Source: Bacillota bacterium
Lineage (GTDB): Bacteria; Bacillota; Clostridia; Christensenellales; QAND01
DNA: 39,515 bases
Reading direction: 5' to 3'
NCBI GenBank assembly: GCA_003150225.1
Contig: QAND01000025.1
Location: 1-39,515, forward strand
The translations under genes were made by a program, and so were the position numbers. Below the pieces are notes generated by a model. That model saw only the letters and a list, made by a program, of their open reading frames with translations. It was not told the DNA's origin and searched no databases. Below are positions 31,223 to 39,489 of this stretch, piece by piece. How positions within the stretch are numbered: the stretch's first letter is position 1; each line of letters begins with the position of its first letter.

Positions 31223-32950
31223 CTATTGGTTTATGGGCAGGGTGATGGTAAAGACGGTTCCCTCCCCCTCTGTACTGGTTACCTGGATTTCTCCGCCGTA
31301 GGAAAGTACGATGTGCTTTACGATGGCCAGTCCCAATCCCGTTCCGCCCATGGCACGGCTACGGCCCTTATCCACCCGGTAGAACCGCTCAAAGATGCGC
31401 TCCTGGGCCTCCTGGGGAATGCCAATACCGCTGTCCGCCACCCGGATGACGCATCGATTCCGGTCCCGGCGCGCGGTGACGGACACCGATCCTCCCGGCA
31501 CATTGTACTTGATGGCGTTGTCGATGAGGTTGGTAAACAGCTGACGTAGGCGGATGGGGTTCATGGGAAGCACCAGCCCAGGTTCCGCCTCCAGAGTAAG
31601 GGTTACCCCCTGTTCTTGGAGTTTGCCCCGGAAGATGCGCTCCAGATCCGAGAGGGTCTCTTCCACGTTTGCCAACAGGTTCCGCGGATCGTCCTTGCCG
31701 TTCTCAATCTCCGAGAGCTGCAGAAGGTCCTCGATGAGGGCATGAAGCCGTTCCGCCTCGATGTCGATGATCTCATAGAAATTTTCCCGGGTCTCCTGAT
31801 CCCGCTCGCCGGACTTCAGCAGCTCCACATATCCCCGGATGGAGGTAAGAGGGGTCTTCAGCTCATGGGTTACGTTGGACACAAACTCGCTGCGCATCTG
31901 CTCCAGCTTTCTTAGGTGGGTCACATCCCGGATCACCGCCACCGCCCCCATGGGCTTCTCCTCCACCGTAAGGCAGGCGGTATGAACCTCCAGAATCCGC
32001 TCGGGAGTGGTGGCCAGGCTGATGGTTCCCTCGGCAGCCTCCTGGTTTTCCGCCGTCTGCCGAAGCAGGGCCGCCAGATGCAAGGCCCCGGTGCTTCCGG
32101 AAAGGGGCGCTCCCGCCGTCACATCATCCAGCCCCAGAAGCTCTCCGACCTTATCGTTGAAGATCAGGACGCGGCCGTCCTCATCCACCGCCACCACGCC
32201 ATCCTGGATGCTCTGCAGCACCCCGCCCAGCTGGGACCGTTTCTCGTTGAGCTTATACAGGGTGGCCACCAGGGAGGAGGCCATATCGTTGAAGGCCGCG
32301 CCCAGCACCCCGATCTCGTCCTCGCCGGGGGTAACCCTTATATAGAGGTTCCCGGACTCCATGGATGTTGCGGCGTAGATCAGCTCATCCACCGGCCGCA
32401 GCATCCGCTTGGCCTGCCGGCGGGACAACAGCGCCGCGGCCACCACGCCCGCCACAAGGCCCACCAGGCAGCTCAACAGGATGCTGCCCCGGATGGCGTA
32501 TACCTTGTCCAGATTCTGGGCGGCACGGAAAATGATGCCGTTTCTTTGGACAGCCACATAGTAGTAGTTCTTTCCGGTGGTAGCGCTCCGCCGGGTGCTG
32601 ACCCCCACTTTGCCCTCCATAGCGGCGGCCACCTCGGGCCGCTGGCTATGGTCATCCAATGGAGTAAGACCCGCGCTGTCCGCCAACACCCTGCCGGTGG
32701 CGCCGTCGATCAAGGTAAGACGGATCTCCTTCCCCTCCATGGCGCTCAGCTGCTCGGCGTTCTGCTCCACATAGCGGGCCGGGTCATCGTCGGCCTCATA
32801 GGAGGCGGACATCATGGCCAGCACCCCGGTCAACTCGTTTTCCACCGCCCCCTGGTAGATGCCGTCAATCAGGGGGAACACCAGGGCAAAAGCGGCAATC
32901 AGCGCGATGATCACCGTGGTGATGGTCCCGCGGAGCATCTTTTTTCTCAT
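31223..32950 (-). CDS. Sensor histidine kinase, PhoR-like
   Basis: 575 residues. Order: TM1 about 8-29, extracytoplasmic sensor about 30-155, TM2 about 156-175, HAMP about 176-230 (ending GEDEIGVLGAAFNDMASSL), PAS about 240-345, HisKA with His362 (SNVTHELKTPLTS), then the ATP-binding domain with N box (NLIDNAIKYN), DSGIGIP and GTGLGLAIV. It phosphorylates the response regulator encoded just upstream; overlap is four bases (ATGA). Location after pst-phoU suggests phosphate sensing, in analogy to PhoR. The sensor domain gives no independent evidence for the signal. Confidence 0.93.
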   Translation of the reverse strand: MRKKMLRGTITTVIIALIAAFALVFPLIDGIYQGAVENELTGVLAMMSASYEADDDPARYVEQNAEQLSAMEGKEIRLTLIDGATGRVLADSAGLTPLDDHSQRPEVAAAMEGKVGVSTRRSATTGKNYYYVAVQRNGIIFRAAQNLDKVYAIRGSILLSCLVGLVAGVVAAALLSRRQAKRMLRPVDELIYAATSMESGNLYIRVTPGEDEIGVLGAAFNDMASSLVATLYKLNEKRSQLGGVLQSIQDGVVAVDEDGRVLIFNDKVGELLGLDDVTAGAPLSGSTGALHLAALLRQTAENQEAAEGTISLATTPERILEVHTACLTVEEKPMGAVAVIRDVTHLRKLEQMRSEFVSNVTHELKTPLTSIRGYVELLKSGERDQETRENFYEIIDIEAERLHALIEDLLQLSEIENGKDDPRNLLANVEETLSDLERIFRGKLQEQGVTLTLEAEPGLVLPMNPIRLRQLFTNLIDNAIKYNVPGGSVSVTARRDRNRCVIRVADSGIGIPQEAQERIFERFYRVDKGRSRAMGGTGLGLAIVKHIVLSYGGEIQVTSTEGEGTVFTITLPINQ

Positions 32951-33663
32951 TGAGGATCGTCCTCCTCATCGTTGAATTTGTAGCCTACGCCCCGAAGCGT
33001 GATGATCCAGCGGGGCTTATCGGGGGTGTCCTCAATCTTCTGACGCAGGTACCGGATGTGGACATCCACCGTCCGGGCGTCGCCGTAATAGTCCAGCCCC
33101 CAAACCTGATCCAGCAGCATATCCCGGGTAAAAACCCTTCCCTTGTTTTCCATCAACACCGCCAGAATATCGAATTCCTTCATGGTCAGATTGATGGTTC
33201 TGCCGTTCTTTGTGACCCGGCGGCGATCCAAATCCATGATAAGAGGGCCGTGGGACAGCACCTTGCCGGCCCCCGCCTTGCCAAACAGGTACTCGTTCCG
33301 CCGGAGGGCCGCCTTAACCCTTGCCGCCAGCTCCTTGACGGAAAAAGGCTTTGTGATGTAATCGTCCGCTCCCAGCTCCAGGCCTACGATCCGGTCCACC
33401 TCGTCTCCCTTTGCCGTCAGCATCAGGATGGGTAAGGGGCGGGTGTTTGGGTCATCCCGCAGGATCCGGCAGATGGTCATGCCATCCGGCGGGGGCATCA
33501 TCCAATCCAGGATCACCGCGTCCGGCATCCGTTTTTTGACGGCAGCCAAAAAGCTCTCCCCATCCGAAAAGGTTTGGGTGTCAAACCCGGCGTCATCCAG
33601 GCCCAGAGAGACCAGTTGCAGGATGTTTGGTTCATCGTCCACAATGTATACCAATTCAGCCAT
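32947..33663 (-). CDS. Response regulator, OmpR/PhoB family
   Basis: 238 residues. Receiver domain (1-120) with acidic pocket Asp9-Asp10, phosphoacceptor Asp53 (ILDWMMP), Thr83 and Lys105. Winged-helix domain about 135-232, with the recognition helix area ARTVDVHIRYLRQKIE and the RGVGYKF wing. Translationally coupled to the kinase and 35 bases from phoU. A PhoP-like regulator of phosphate genes is the natural reading; the candidate Pho boxes upstream of pstC would be its target. The insert PPPDG after Asp53 lengthens the beta3-alpha3 loop by about one residue. Confidence 0.93.
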   Translation of the reverse strand: MAELVYIVDDEPNILQLVSLGLDDAGFDTQTFSDGESFLAAVKKRMPDAVILDWMMPPPDGMTICRILRDDPNTRPLPILMLTAKGDEVDRIVGLELGADDYITKPFSVKELAARVKAALRRNEYLFGKAGAGKVLSHGPLIMDLDRRRVTKNGRTINLTMKEFDILAVLMENKGRVFTRDMLLDQVWGLDYYGDARTVDVHIRYLRQKIEDTPDKPRWIITLRGVGYKFNDEEDDPQ

Positions 33664-33698
33664 AGCGGTCTATCCTCCTAATCCATTTTTCGGGGCGC

Positions 33699-34376
33699 CT
33701 ATTCCCCAGCGGGGGTTTCGTGTACGTTGAGGTCCAAATGCTCCCCCGTCGCCATAAAGATTACCCACTCGGCGATGTTGGTGGTATGGTCGCCGATGCG
33801 TTCGATGTATTTTGCAATGAGAAGAAGGTCCACCGCCTGCCGGACGGAGGTTCCCTTTTCGGCGATGATATTGCACAGCTCCATCACCACGGTGGAGAAG
33901 TTGTCGTCAATGATATTATCGTCCATGCAGACGGCTTTCGCAAGTTCCACATCCCGGGTGATATAGGCTTTGATGGCCCGGGCAAACATACTGCGGGCGG
34001 TGTCCAGCATAAGGGGCAGGTGGATGAGGGGTTTTACATAGGGAGCCTCCCCCATCTTGATGAGGATCTCCCCGATGTCGGCGCATTGGTCGGCGATGCG
34101 CTCCACGTCGGTGATCAGCTTTAAGGTGGCGGTAATAACTCTTAGATCCCCGGCCATGGGCTGCTGCCGGCAGATGAGGTTCATGCACATCTGCTCGATC
34201 TGATTCTCCATGCCGTCGATCTCGTCGTCCCCCTCCACCACCCGGCGGGCGGCTTCCCGATCCTGGCGCTTTAGGGCAAACAGGGTTTCAGACATGATCT
34301 CGTCCACCCGGCGGCCCATTTCGGTCAGCTCCCGGTGCAGCTTGAGCAGCTCTTTATCAAAATAGTTTCTGGTCAT
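33699..34376 (-). CDS. phoU: Phosphate transport regulator PhoU
   Basis: 225 residues with two three-helix PhoU repeats; the acidic metal-binding motif is VEGDDEIDGMENQIEQ in the first repeat and CMDDNIIDDNF in the second. PhoU links the Pst transporter to the sensor kinase and lowers its activity when phosphate is plentiful. ATG at 34376 (MTRNYFDKELL) is favoured since AGAGGATG lies before it; an extension to 34412 enters a repeat region and is rejected. Located between pstB and the two-component genes. Confidence 0.95.
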   Translation of the reverse strand: MTRNYFDKELLKLHRELTEMGRRVDEIMSETLFALKRQDREAARRVVEGDDEIDGMENQIEQMCMNLICRQQPMAGDLRVITATLKLITDVERIADQCADIGEILIKMGEAPYVKPLIHLPLMLDTARSMFARAIKAYITRDVELAKAVCMDDNIIDDNFSTVVMELCNIIAEKGTSVRQAVDLLLIAKYIERIGDHTTNIAEWVIFMATGEHLDLNVHETPAGE

Positions 34377-34415
34377 GGTTTCATCCTCTTTTCTTGCAGG
34401 CTGAGCCTGCACCCT

Positions 34416-34444
34416 TTTTGCAACCGCTCTGCGGTTGCGGGTGT
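34416..34444. repeat. Intergenic repeat A, copy 1
   Basis: 29-base element, plus strand TTTTGCAACCGCT ... TTGCGGGTGT, containing the hairpin GCAACCGC/GCGGTTGC. A second copy starts 72 bases further on with four differences, two of which disrupt the hairpin. Confidence 0.75.
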
Positions 34445-34487
34445 ACTACTATCCCTACATCTTGCCGCCGGGCAGTGCCCGGTTCCA

Positions 34488-34516
34488 TTTTGCATCCGCT
34501 ACGCAGTTGCGGGTGT
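34488..34516. repeat. Intergenic repeat A, copy 2
   Basis: Second, slightly diverged copy of repeat A (TTTTGCATCCGCT ... TTGCGGGTGT). Between the copies is another hairpin, CCGGGCA/TGCCCGG. Confidence 0.75.
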
Positions 34517-34548
34517 GTGCCTATCCAGCGCCGCTACCGATGGTCGCC

Positions 34549-34587
34549 ATAGGTCTCCTACCACCATAATCCTTCCCGCGACATGTC
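34549..34587. repeat. Intergenic repeat B, copy 1
   Basis: 39-base element beginning ATAGGTCTCCTACC and ending CCGCGACATGTC; its partner lies 69 bases downstream. Confidence 0.7.
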
Positions 34588-34617
34588 TCCGGGCACGGCC
34601 CAGTGCCGATGACTTCT

Positions 34618-34656
34618 ATAGGCTTCCTACCGCTTTAGCCCTTCCCGCAACACGTC
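34618..34656. repeat. Intergenic repeat B, copy 2
   Basis: Second copy of repeat B (ATAGGCTTCCTACC ... CCGCAACACGTC). A GC-rich hairpin AGCGGCG/CGCCGCT (34657-34663 with 34670-34676) follows directly at the pstB stop. No convincing T-run follows it. Confidence 0.7.
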
Positions 34657-34675
34657 AGCGGCGACTCGCCGCCGC

Positions 34676-35437
34676 TCAGCCGAAGCGGCCGGTGATGTAG
34701 TCCTCCGTCTGTTTTTCCTTGGGATTGTTAAACATGGTGCCGGTATCGCCGTACTCAATGACCTCCCCTTTGAAGAAAAAGGCGGTATTGTCGGCGATCC
34801 GGGCCGCCTGCTGCATATTGTGGGTTACGATGATGATGGTATACTTCTCCTTCAGCTGGGCCATCAGATCCTCCACCTTACTGGTGGAGATGGGATCCAA
34901 AGCGGAGGTAGGTTCATCCATCAACAGCACCTCGGGCTCCACCGCCAGGCTTCGGGCGATGCACAACCGCTGCTGCTGTCCTCCCGACAACCCCAACGCG
35001 CTTTTTTTCAGCCGGTCCTTCACCTCGTCAAACAGGGCGGCTCCCCTAAGGCTCCGCTCTACGATTTCATCCAACTGCGCCTTCTTCTTGATGCCATGAA
35101 CCCGGGGACCGTAGGCGATATTGTCATATACGCTCATGGGAAAGGGATTGGGTTTCTGAAACACCATGCCCACCCGCTTTCGCAGATCGGTAAGCTCATA
35201 ATCCCCGTAGATGTCCGCCCCCTCAAACAGCACCTTGCCGGTAATCCGTACCCCTTCGATGAGGTCGTTCATCCGGTTGATGGTCTTTAGAAAGGTGGTC
35301 TTGCCGCAGCCGGACGGCCCAATGAGCGCCGTTACCCGATTGGCGTCCACATCCAGCGTGATGCCCTTTAAGGCCTCGTTTTCCCCATAAAACAGGTGTA
35401 GGTCCTTGGTCTGTACAATAGGCGTTTGAATCTGCAT
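34676..35437 (-). CDS. pstB: Phosphate ABC transporter, ATP-binding subunit
   Basis: 253 residues. Walker [11 protein letters not shown]-loop [20 protein letters not shown] (typical of PstB), signature LSGGQQQR, Walker [15 protein letters not shown], and H-loop IVTHNMQQA. The ATG at 35437 (MQIQTPIV) follows AGGGGG by seven bases; the extension to 35488 overlaps pstA and is rejected. Separated from phoU by 300 bases of repeats. Confidence 0.97.
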   Translation of the reverse strand: MQIQTPIVQTKDLHLFYGENEALKGITLDVDANRVTALIGPSGCGKTTFLKTINRMNDLIEGVRITGKVLFEGADIYGDYELTDLRKRVGMVFQKPNPFPMSVYDNIAYGPRVHGIKKKAQLDEIVERSLRGAALFDEVKDRLKKSALGLSGGQQQRLCIARSLAVEPEVLLMDEPTSALDPISTSKVEDLMAQLKEKYTIIIVTHNMQQAARIADNTAFFFKGEVIEYGDTGTMFNNPKEKQTEDYITGRFG

Positions 35438-35441
35438 GGTA

Positions 35442-36299
35442 TTACCCCCTGTTTCGTTTCTGAAGGACGTTTGCCACGGATTTGGCAAGGAAGTTGATAA
35501 AGGCCACCAGGATCAGCAGCACCGCAGCGGTGGCAAAAGATTGGCCCATATCGGTGCCCTCCTTGGCCAGAAAATACAGGTGAACGGAGAGGGTCCGTCC
35601 GCCGTTCATCAGGCTTTGGGGCACATTGACCGAACTGCCCATGGTATAGATAAGGGCGGCGGTCTCCCCCACCATCCGGCCGATGGACAGGATCACGCTG
35701 GTAAGAATCCCTCCGATGGCGCTGGGCAGCACCACCCGAAGGATGGTGGTGAGCTTGCCGGCTCCCAGGGCCAGAGACCCTTCCCGATAGGACTGAGGGA
35801 TGGCTAAAAGCGCCTCCTCTGTGGTACGGATGATGATGGGCAGCACCATGATGGATAGGGTCAGCGCGCCGGACAGGATGCTGAGTTTTAGCCCGCATAC
35901 CACCACAAAAAAGGCGTAGCCGAACAGTCCGTAGATGATGGACGGAATCCCGGACAGGGACTCGGTGGCAAACCGGATCAGCTCCAGCAGCGCTCCCTTC
36001 TTGGCGTACTCGCTGAGGTAGATGGCGGACAGGATGCCAATGGGTGTGGCAATGATCACCGTAAGGCCGATGAGCATCAGGGTGGAGACGATCATGGGCC
36101 AGATGCCCTCCTGTCCCAACCCGGGTTTATAAAGGGCGGAGAGGAACTCCCAGTTGATGCCGCCCAGCCCGTTGATCAAAATATATCCCACAATGGCAAT
36201 GAGGGCAGCCACCGTAAAAAACGCGCAGAAATAGATGATTCCAAAGGTGAAGCCGTCCTTTGCTTTGCGGCGGGTTTTGATGGAATTACGCATTGCCAT
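35442..36299 (-). CDS. pstA: Phosphate ABC transporter, permease PstA
   Basis: 285 residues with about six membrane helices. The EAA loop contacting PstB is [26 protein letters not shown], and the family marker [13 protein letters not shown] follows. ATG at 36299 follows GGAGGGG within pstC, whose end it overlaps by 14 bases; a second in-frame ATG at 36293 would also be served. Four bases separate its stop from pstB. Confidence 0.95.
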   Translation of the reverse strand: MAMRNSIKTRRKAKDGFTFGIIYFCAFFTVAALIAIVGYILINGLGGINWEFLSALYKPGLGQEGIWPMIVSTLMLIGLTVIIATPIGILSAIYLSEYAKKGALLELIRFATESLSGIPSIIYGLFGYAFFVVVCGLKLSILSGALTLSIMVLPIIIRTTEEALLAIPQSYREGSLALGAGKLTTILRVVLPSAIGGILTSVILSIGRMVGETAALIYTMGSSVNVPQSLMNGGRTLSVHLYFLAKEGTDMGQSFATAAVLLILVAFINFLAKSVANVLQKRNRG

Positions 36300-37215
36300 T
36301 TCCCCTCCTTACCACCAGGCGGACGATGAGGTTTAGGATCATAATAAAGATGAACAGCACCACGCCGGTGGCAAACAGGGCCTCCTGGTGCAGCCCCGAA
36401 GCGTAGGACATCTCCATGGCCACATTGGCCGTCAAGGTTCGCACGGGAGAGCCCAGCCATCCGGTGATGGTCAGCCCAATGTTGGTAAAGAAGCTGCCGA
36501 TACCCAGGGAGGGATCCAACGCCACCTGGGGAATGGCGGGCCGGTTGCCCGCAACCAATACCACCGCCATGGTCTCGCCGATGGCTCGGCCGGCCCCCAG
36601 CACCACCCCGGCGATGATTCCCTGTTTGGCAGCAGGAAGAATCACCCGAAAGATGGTCTGTATCTGGGACGCCCCCAGGGCAAGGGCGCCTTCCTTATAC
36701 TCCCGGGGTACCGCCTGGATGGCGTCCACGCTGATGCTGATGATGGTGGGCAGCACCATGATGGACAGGATGATGGCCACGGCCATGAGGCTGTTGCCTG
36801 GGCCTCCCAAAAGACTGCGGACAAAGGGTACCACGACCATCATGCCGAAAAATCCGTATACCACCGACGGAATGCCCGCCAGTAGATCAATGGCTGAGCG
36901 GATGACCCGGCCGGTCCTCTTTGGAGCCAGCTCCGCCAGGAACACCGCTACCATGATCCCCACAAAGGTGGAAAATGCCACCGAAAGGGCAGTGGCCAAA
37001 AGGGAGGCCACGATCATAGGGAAAATACCAAATATTTCAGCGGTGGGCTGCCAGGTGGTGCCAAAGATAAAATCCAGCACCCCGATTTTGAACATGGCGG
37101 GCGCGCCCTTAAAGAAGATGAATACCGAGATGATGGCCACCATCAGCACCGAAAGGGACGCGCAGATCAAAAACAGGCCCTTTGCTCCTTTTTCTATCAT
37201 CAACTGCTTTCTCAT
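36286..37215 (-). CDS. pstC: Phosphate ABC transporter, permease PstC
   Basis: 309 residues with about six membrane helices; EAA loop VDAIQAVPREYKEGALALGASQIQTI and the marker GRAIGETMAVVLVAGN. ATG at 37215 (MRKQLMIEKG) follows AGGTG; the TTG-started frame from 37233 contains the ribosome-binding sites. First gene of pstC-A-B. The usual first gene pstS, for the phosphate-binding protein, is absent; the region upstream is promoter DNA and a divergent gene. Confidence 0.95.
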   Translation of the reverse strand: MRKQLMIEKGAKGLFLICASLSVLMVAIISVFIFFKGAPAMFKIGVLDFIFGTTWQPTAEIFGIFPMIVASLLATALSVAFSTFVGIMVAVFLAELAPKRTGRVIRSAIDLLAGIPSVVYGFFGMMVVVPFVRSLLGGPGNSLMAVAIILSIMVLPTIISISVDAIQAVPREYKEGALALGASQIQTIFRVILPAAKQGIIAGVVLGAGRAIGETMAVVLVAGNRPAIPQVALDPSLGIGSFFTNIGLTITGWLGSPVRTLTANVAMEMSYASGLHQEALFATGVVLFIFIMILNLIVRLVVRRGNGNA

Positions 37216-37254
37216 GGCACACCTGCCCTCCAAGCTCTCCTACCTACTATCCTT

Positions 37255-37308
37255 GTTATAATCCTCTCGTATTTTTCCATTATTATGCCGATATTAAATT
37301 CCCGTTAA
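37255..37308 (-). promoter_or_regulatory. Promoter of pstCAB with three candidate Pho-box half-sites
   Basis: On the minus strand TTAACG, TTAATA and ATAATA (37308-37303, 37297-37292, 37286-37281) are spaced exactly 11 bases, one helical turn, resembling the TT(A/T/C)ACA direct repeats bound by PhoP in Bacillus. The -10 box TATAAC (37260-37255) lies 20 bases further down, in place for activation at a promoter with a poor -35. Confidence 0.45.
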
Positions 37309-37386
37309 GGCCGAAACAGACCGAGAAGCGGGGAAAATTGGGCCGAGAAAATGTCTACAAAGATCGGTGATTTTTTAGGGAAAGCG

Positions 37387-37416
37387 TTGACACGGGCCGC
37401 GCCCATCCAGTATTAT
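37387..37416 (+). promoter_or_regulatory. Promoter of the Spt-like gene
   Basis: TTGACA (37387-37392), 18-base spacer, TATTAT (37411-37416). The 95-base leader contains a hairpin GCGCCT/AGGCGC (37455-37460 with 37466-37471). Strongest promoter match in the window. Confidence 0.75.
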
Positions 37417-37516
37417 TTTTATATGGTGCCGTATTAATATGATATAGTCCAGGGGCGCCTTCCCGAGGCGCTGGCTGCCGGCGCTAAATCCAAATTAGGA
37501 TAGGAATGAAAAAACG

Positions 37517-38701
37517 ATGGATCTATTCAAAAAGTGCCAGGACTTCACCCTGGTCAAAGAGATACAAAGCATGGGCATCTATCCCTATTTTCATGCCCTG
37601 GAATCCCGGCAGGATGTAGAGGTCATCATGGAGGGCAAACGCCGCATCATGCTGGGCTCCAACAACTATCTTGGGCTTACCACCGATCCCGATATCGTGG
37701 CGGCGGGCATAGCGGCCTTTGAACGGTATGGATCCGGCTGCTCCGGCTCTCGGTTCCTCAACGGCACCCTGTCCCTGCACCTGGAGCTGGAACGGGAACT
37801 GGCGGCATTTCTCCGCAAGGACGCGGTGGTTACCTTCTCCACCGGATTCCAGTCCAACCTGGGCATCATCAGCGCTCTGGTTGGCCGGAACGACTATGTG
37901 CTCTGCGACCGGGAAAACCACGCCTCCATCTACGATGGCTGCAAGCTCAGCTACGGCAAGATGCTGCGCTACCGGCACAACGATATGGTGGATCTGGAAC
38001 GGCAGCTGCAAAAGGTGCCGGAAAGCGCCGGAAAACTGATCGTGACCGACGGGGTGTTCTCCATGGGCGGCGACATCGCAAAACTGCCGGAAATCGTAGC
38101 CTTAGCTAAGGCCTATGGCGCACGCATTATGGTGGACGACGCCCACGGCTTGGGGGTCATCGGCGAGGGAGGGCGCGGCACCGCCAGCTACTTCGGCCTG
38201 GAGGAGGAAGTGGACATCTATATGGGCACCTTCTCCAAATCCCTGGCCAGCTTGGGCGGCTACATGGCCGCCAGCCAGGAGGTGGCGGACTATGTGCGCC
38301 ACAACTCCCGTCCCTTTATCTTCTCCGCTTCCATCACCCCGGCCAGCTGTGCCGTAGCCCTGGCGGCGCTCCGCAAGCTTTGCGCCCAGCCTCAGCTGGT
38401 GGATCAGCTAAGCCAGATCTCCGGCTACATGCGGCAAAAGCTGTTAGAGGCCGGGGTCAAGATCCGGCTTTCCGAGACGCCCATCATCCCTATCTTCACC
38501 TATGACGCCATCACTACCCTTACCATCAACAAGGAGCTGTATGAAGCAGGGGTATATGTGAACCCCGTCCTGCCACCCGCCACGCCGGAGGATCAATGCC
38601 TGCTGCGGACCAGCCTCATGGCCACCCATACCCCCTCCCTTATCGACGAGGCCGTGGGGATCATCGCCCAGGTGCTAAAGCGGCATGGGCTAGAGCCATG
38701 A
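37517..38701 (+). CDS. Alpha-oxoamine synthase, serine palmitoyltransferase-like
   Basis: 394 residues. PLP-dependent enzyme that joins an amino acid to an acyl-CoA or acyl-ACP with loss of CO2. Lys241 (GTFSKSLAS) should hold PLP, His135 (ENHASIYDG) stacks on it, and Asp207 and His210 (VDDAHGLG) hold the ring. N-terminal IYPYF, then GSNNYLGL, GSGCSGSRFLNGT (72-84) and the VNPVLPPATP segment with the Arg-bearing LLRTSLMATHT resemble bacterial serine palmitoyltransferases more than BioF or Kbl. The closest alternatives are 2-amino-3-ketobutyrate CoA ligase or 8-amino-7-oxononanoate synthase, but no tdh or bio gene is present. Start ATG follows AGGA. Coupled to a reductase by a 4-base overlap, as needed for 3-ketosphinganine reduction. 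Confidence 0.82.
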   Translation: MDLFKKCQDFTLVKEIQSMGIYPYFHALESRQDVEVIMEGKRRIMLGSNNYLGLTTDPDIVAAGIAAFERYGSGCSGSRFLNGTLSLHLELERELAAFLRKDAVVTFSTGFQSNLGIISALVGRNDYVLCDRENHASIYDGCKLSYGKMLRYRHNDMVDLERQLQKVPESAGKLIVTDGVFSMGGDIAKLPEIVALAKAYGARIMVDDAHGLGVIGEGGRGTASYFGLEEEVDIYMGTFSKSLASLGGYMAASQEVADYVRHNSRPFIFSASITPASCAVALAALRKLCAQPQLVDQLSQISGYMRQKLLEAGVKIRLSETPIIPIFTYDAITTLTINKELYEAGVYVNPVLPPATPEDQCLLRTSLMATHTPSLIDEAVGIIAQVLKRHGLEP

Positions 38702-39489
38702 GCAGAATCGCCATCGTAACCGGGGGCAGCAGCGGCATCGGACGGGAAACCGCTCTGGCCCTCTGTCAGCAAGGCGTCAAGGTCTATGAGCTGAGCCGCC
38801 ATGGAAAAAGCCAGGATGGCGTCCTTCACATCACCTGCGATGTCACCGATGAAGGAGCCGTCCGGGCGGCACTGAACCGGGTATATGAGATGGAAGGCCG
38901 GCTGGATATCCTTATCAGCAACGCCGGCTTCGGTATCTCCGGCGCTGTGGAGTTTACCTCTGGCCAGCAGGTTCGGGCCCAGATGGAGGTCAACTTTTTC
39001 GGCATGGACAACTGCGTCCGGGCGGTGTTGCCCATCCTGCGCCAGCAGGGAGGGGGACGCATCGTCTGCATCAGCTCAGTGGCCGCGGCCATCCCCATCC
39101 CTTTTCAAACCTATTATTCCGTATCCAAGGCCGCCATTGCCGCCTACTGCACCGCCCTTTACAGCGAGGTAGCCCCCTTTTGCATCCAGATATGCGCCGT
39201 ACTGCCCGGGGATATCCATACCGGGTTTACCGGCGCCCGGCAGAAGGTCATAGAGGGAGACGACCTCTACCAGGGCCGTATCTCCCGATCGGTGGCCACC
39301 ATGGAAAAGGACGAGCTTCATGGTATGTCCGCAAGGGCAGCTGGCGCGCGCATCGCCCGAATCGCCCTGAGGCGGAGGGTCAAACCCCAGTACGGCCTGG
39401 GCGTCAAATACCAGTTGTTCCTGGTGCTTTGCCGTCTGCTTCCCTGCCGCCTTACCGCCTGGATCGTAGGAAAACTCTACGGAGGATAA
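38698..39489 (+). CDS. Short-chain dehydrogenase/reductase, candidate 3-ketosphinganine reductase
   Basis: 263 residues. Rossmann fold with the cofactor motif TGGSSGIG (8-15), ISNAGFG, and the active-site ISSVAAAIPIPFQTYYSVSKAA with Ser, Tyr and Lys. The cofactor is likely NADPH, since SRHGK after the second strand is basic. The C-terminus, GVKYQLFLVLCRLLPCRLTAWIVGKLYGG, is basic and hydrophobic and may tether the enzyme to the membrane, as in eukaryotic ketosphinganine reductases. The ATG at 38698 overlaps the Spt-like stop codon (ATGA); the longer frame from 38596 is a shadow of that gene. The role is an inference from the partner. Confidence 0.8.
   Translation: MSRIAIVTGGSSGIGRETALALCQQGVKVYELSRHGKSQDGVLHITCDVTDEGAVRAALNRVYEMEGRLDILISNAGFGISGAVEFTSGQQVRAQMEVNFFGMDNCVRAVLPILRQQGGGRIVCISSVAAAIPIPFQTYYSVSKAAIAAYCTALYSEVAPFCIQICAVLPGDIHTGFTGARQKVIEGDDLYQGRISRSVATMEKDELHGMSARAAGARIARIALRRRVKPQYGLGVKYQLFLVLCRLLPCRLTAWIVGKLYGG

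Noticed and set aside
31916..32953. 345-residue open frame on the plus strand
   Set aside because: Antisense to the sensor kinase gene; no start signals.
34335..34700. 121-residue plus-strand frame across the pstB-phoU spacer
   Set aside because: Its repeated PFC-AVAGV segments come from the DNA repeats; there is no ribosome-binding site and it overlaps both flanking genes.
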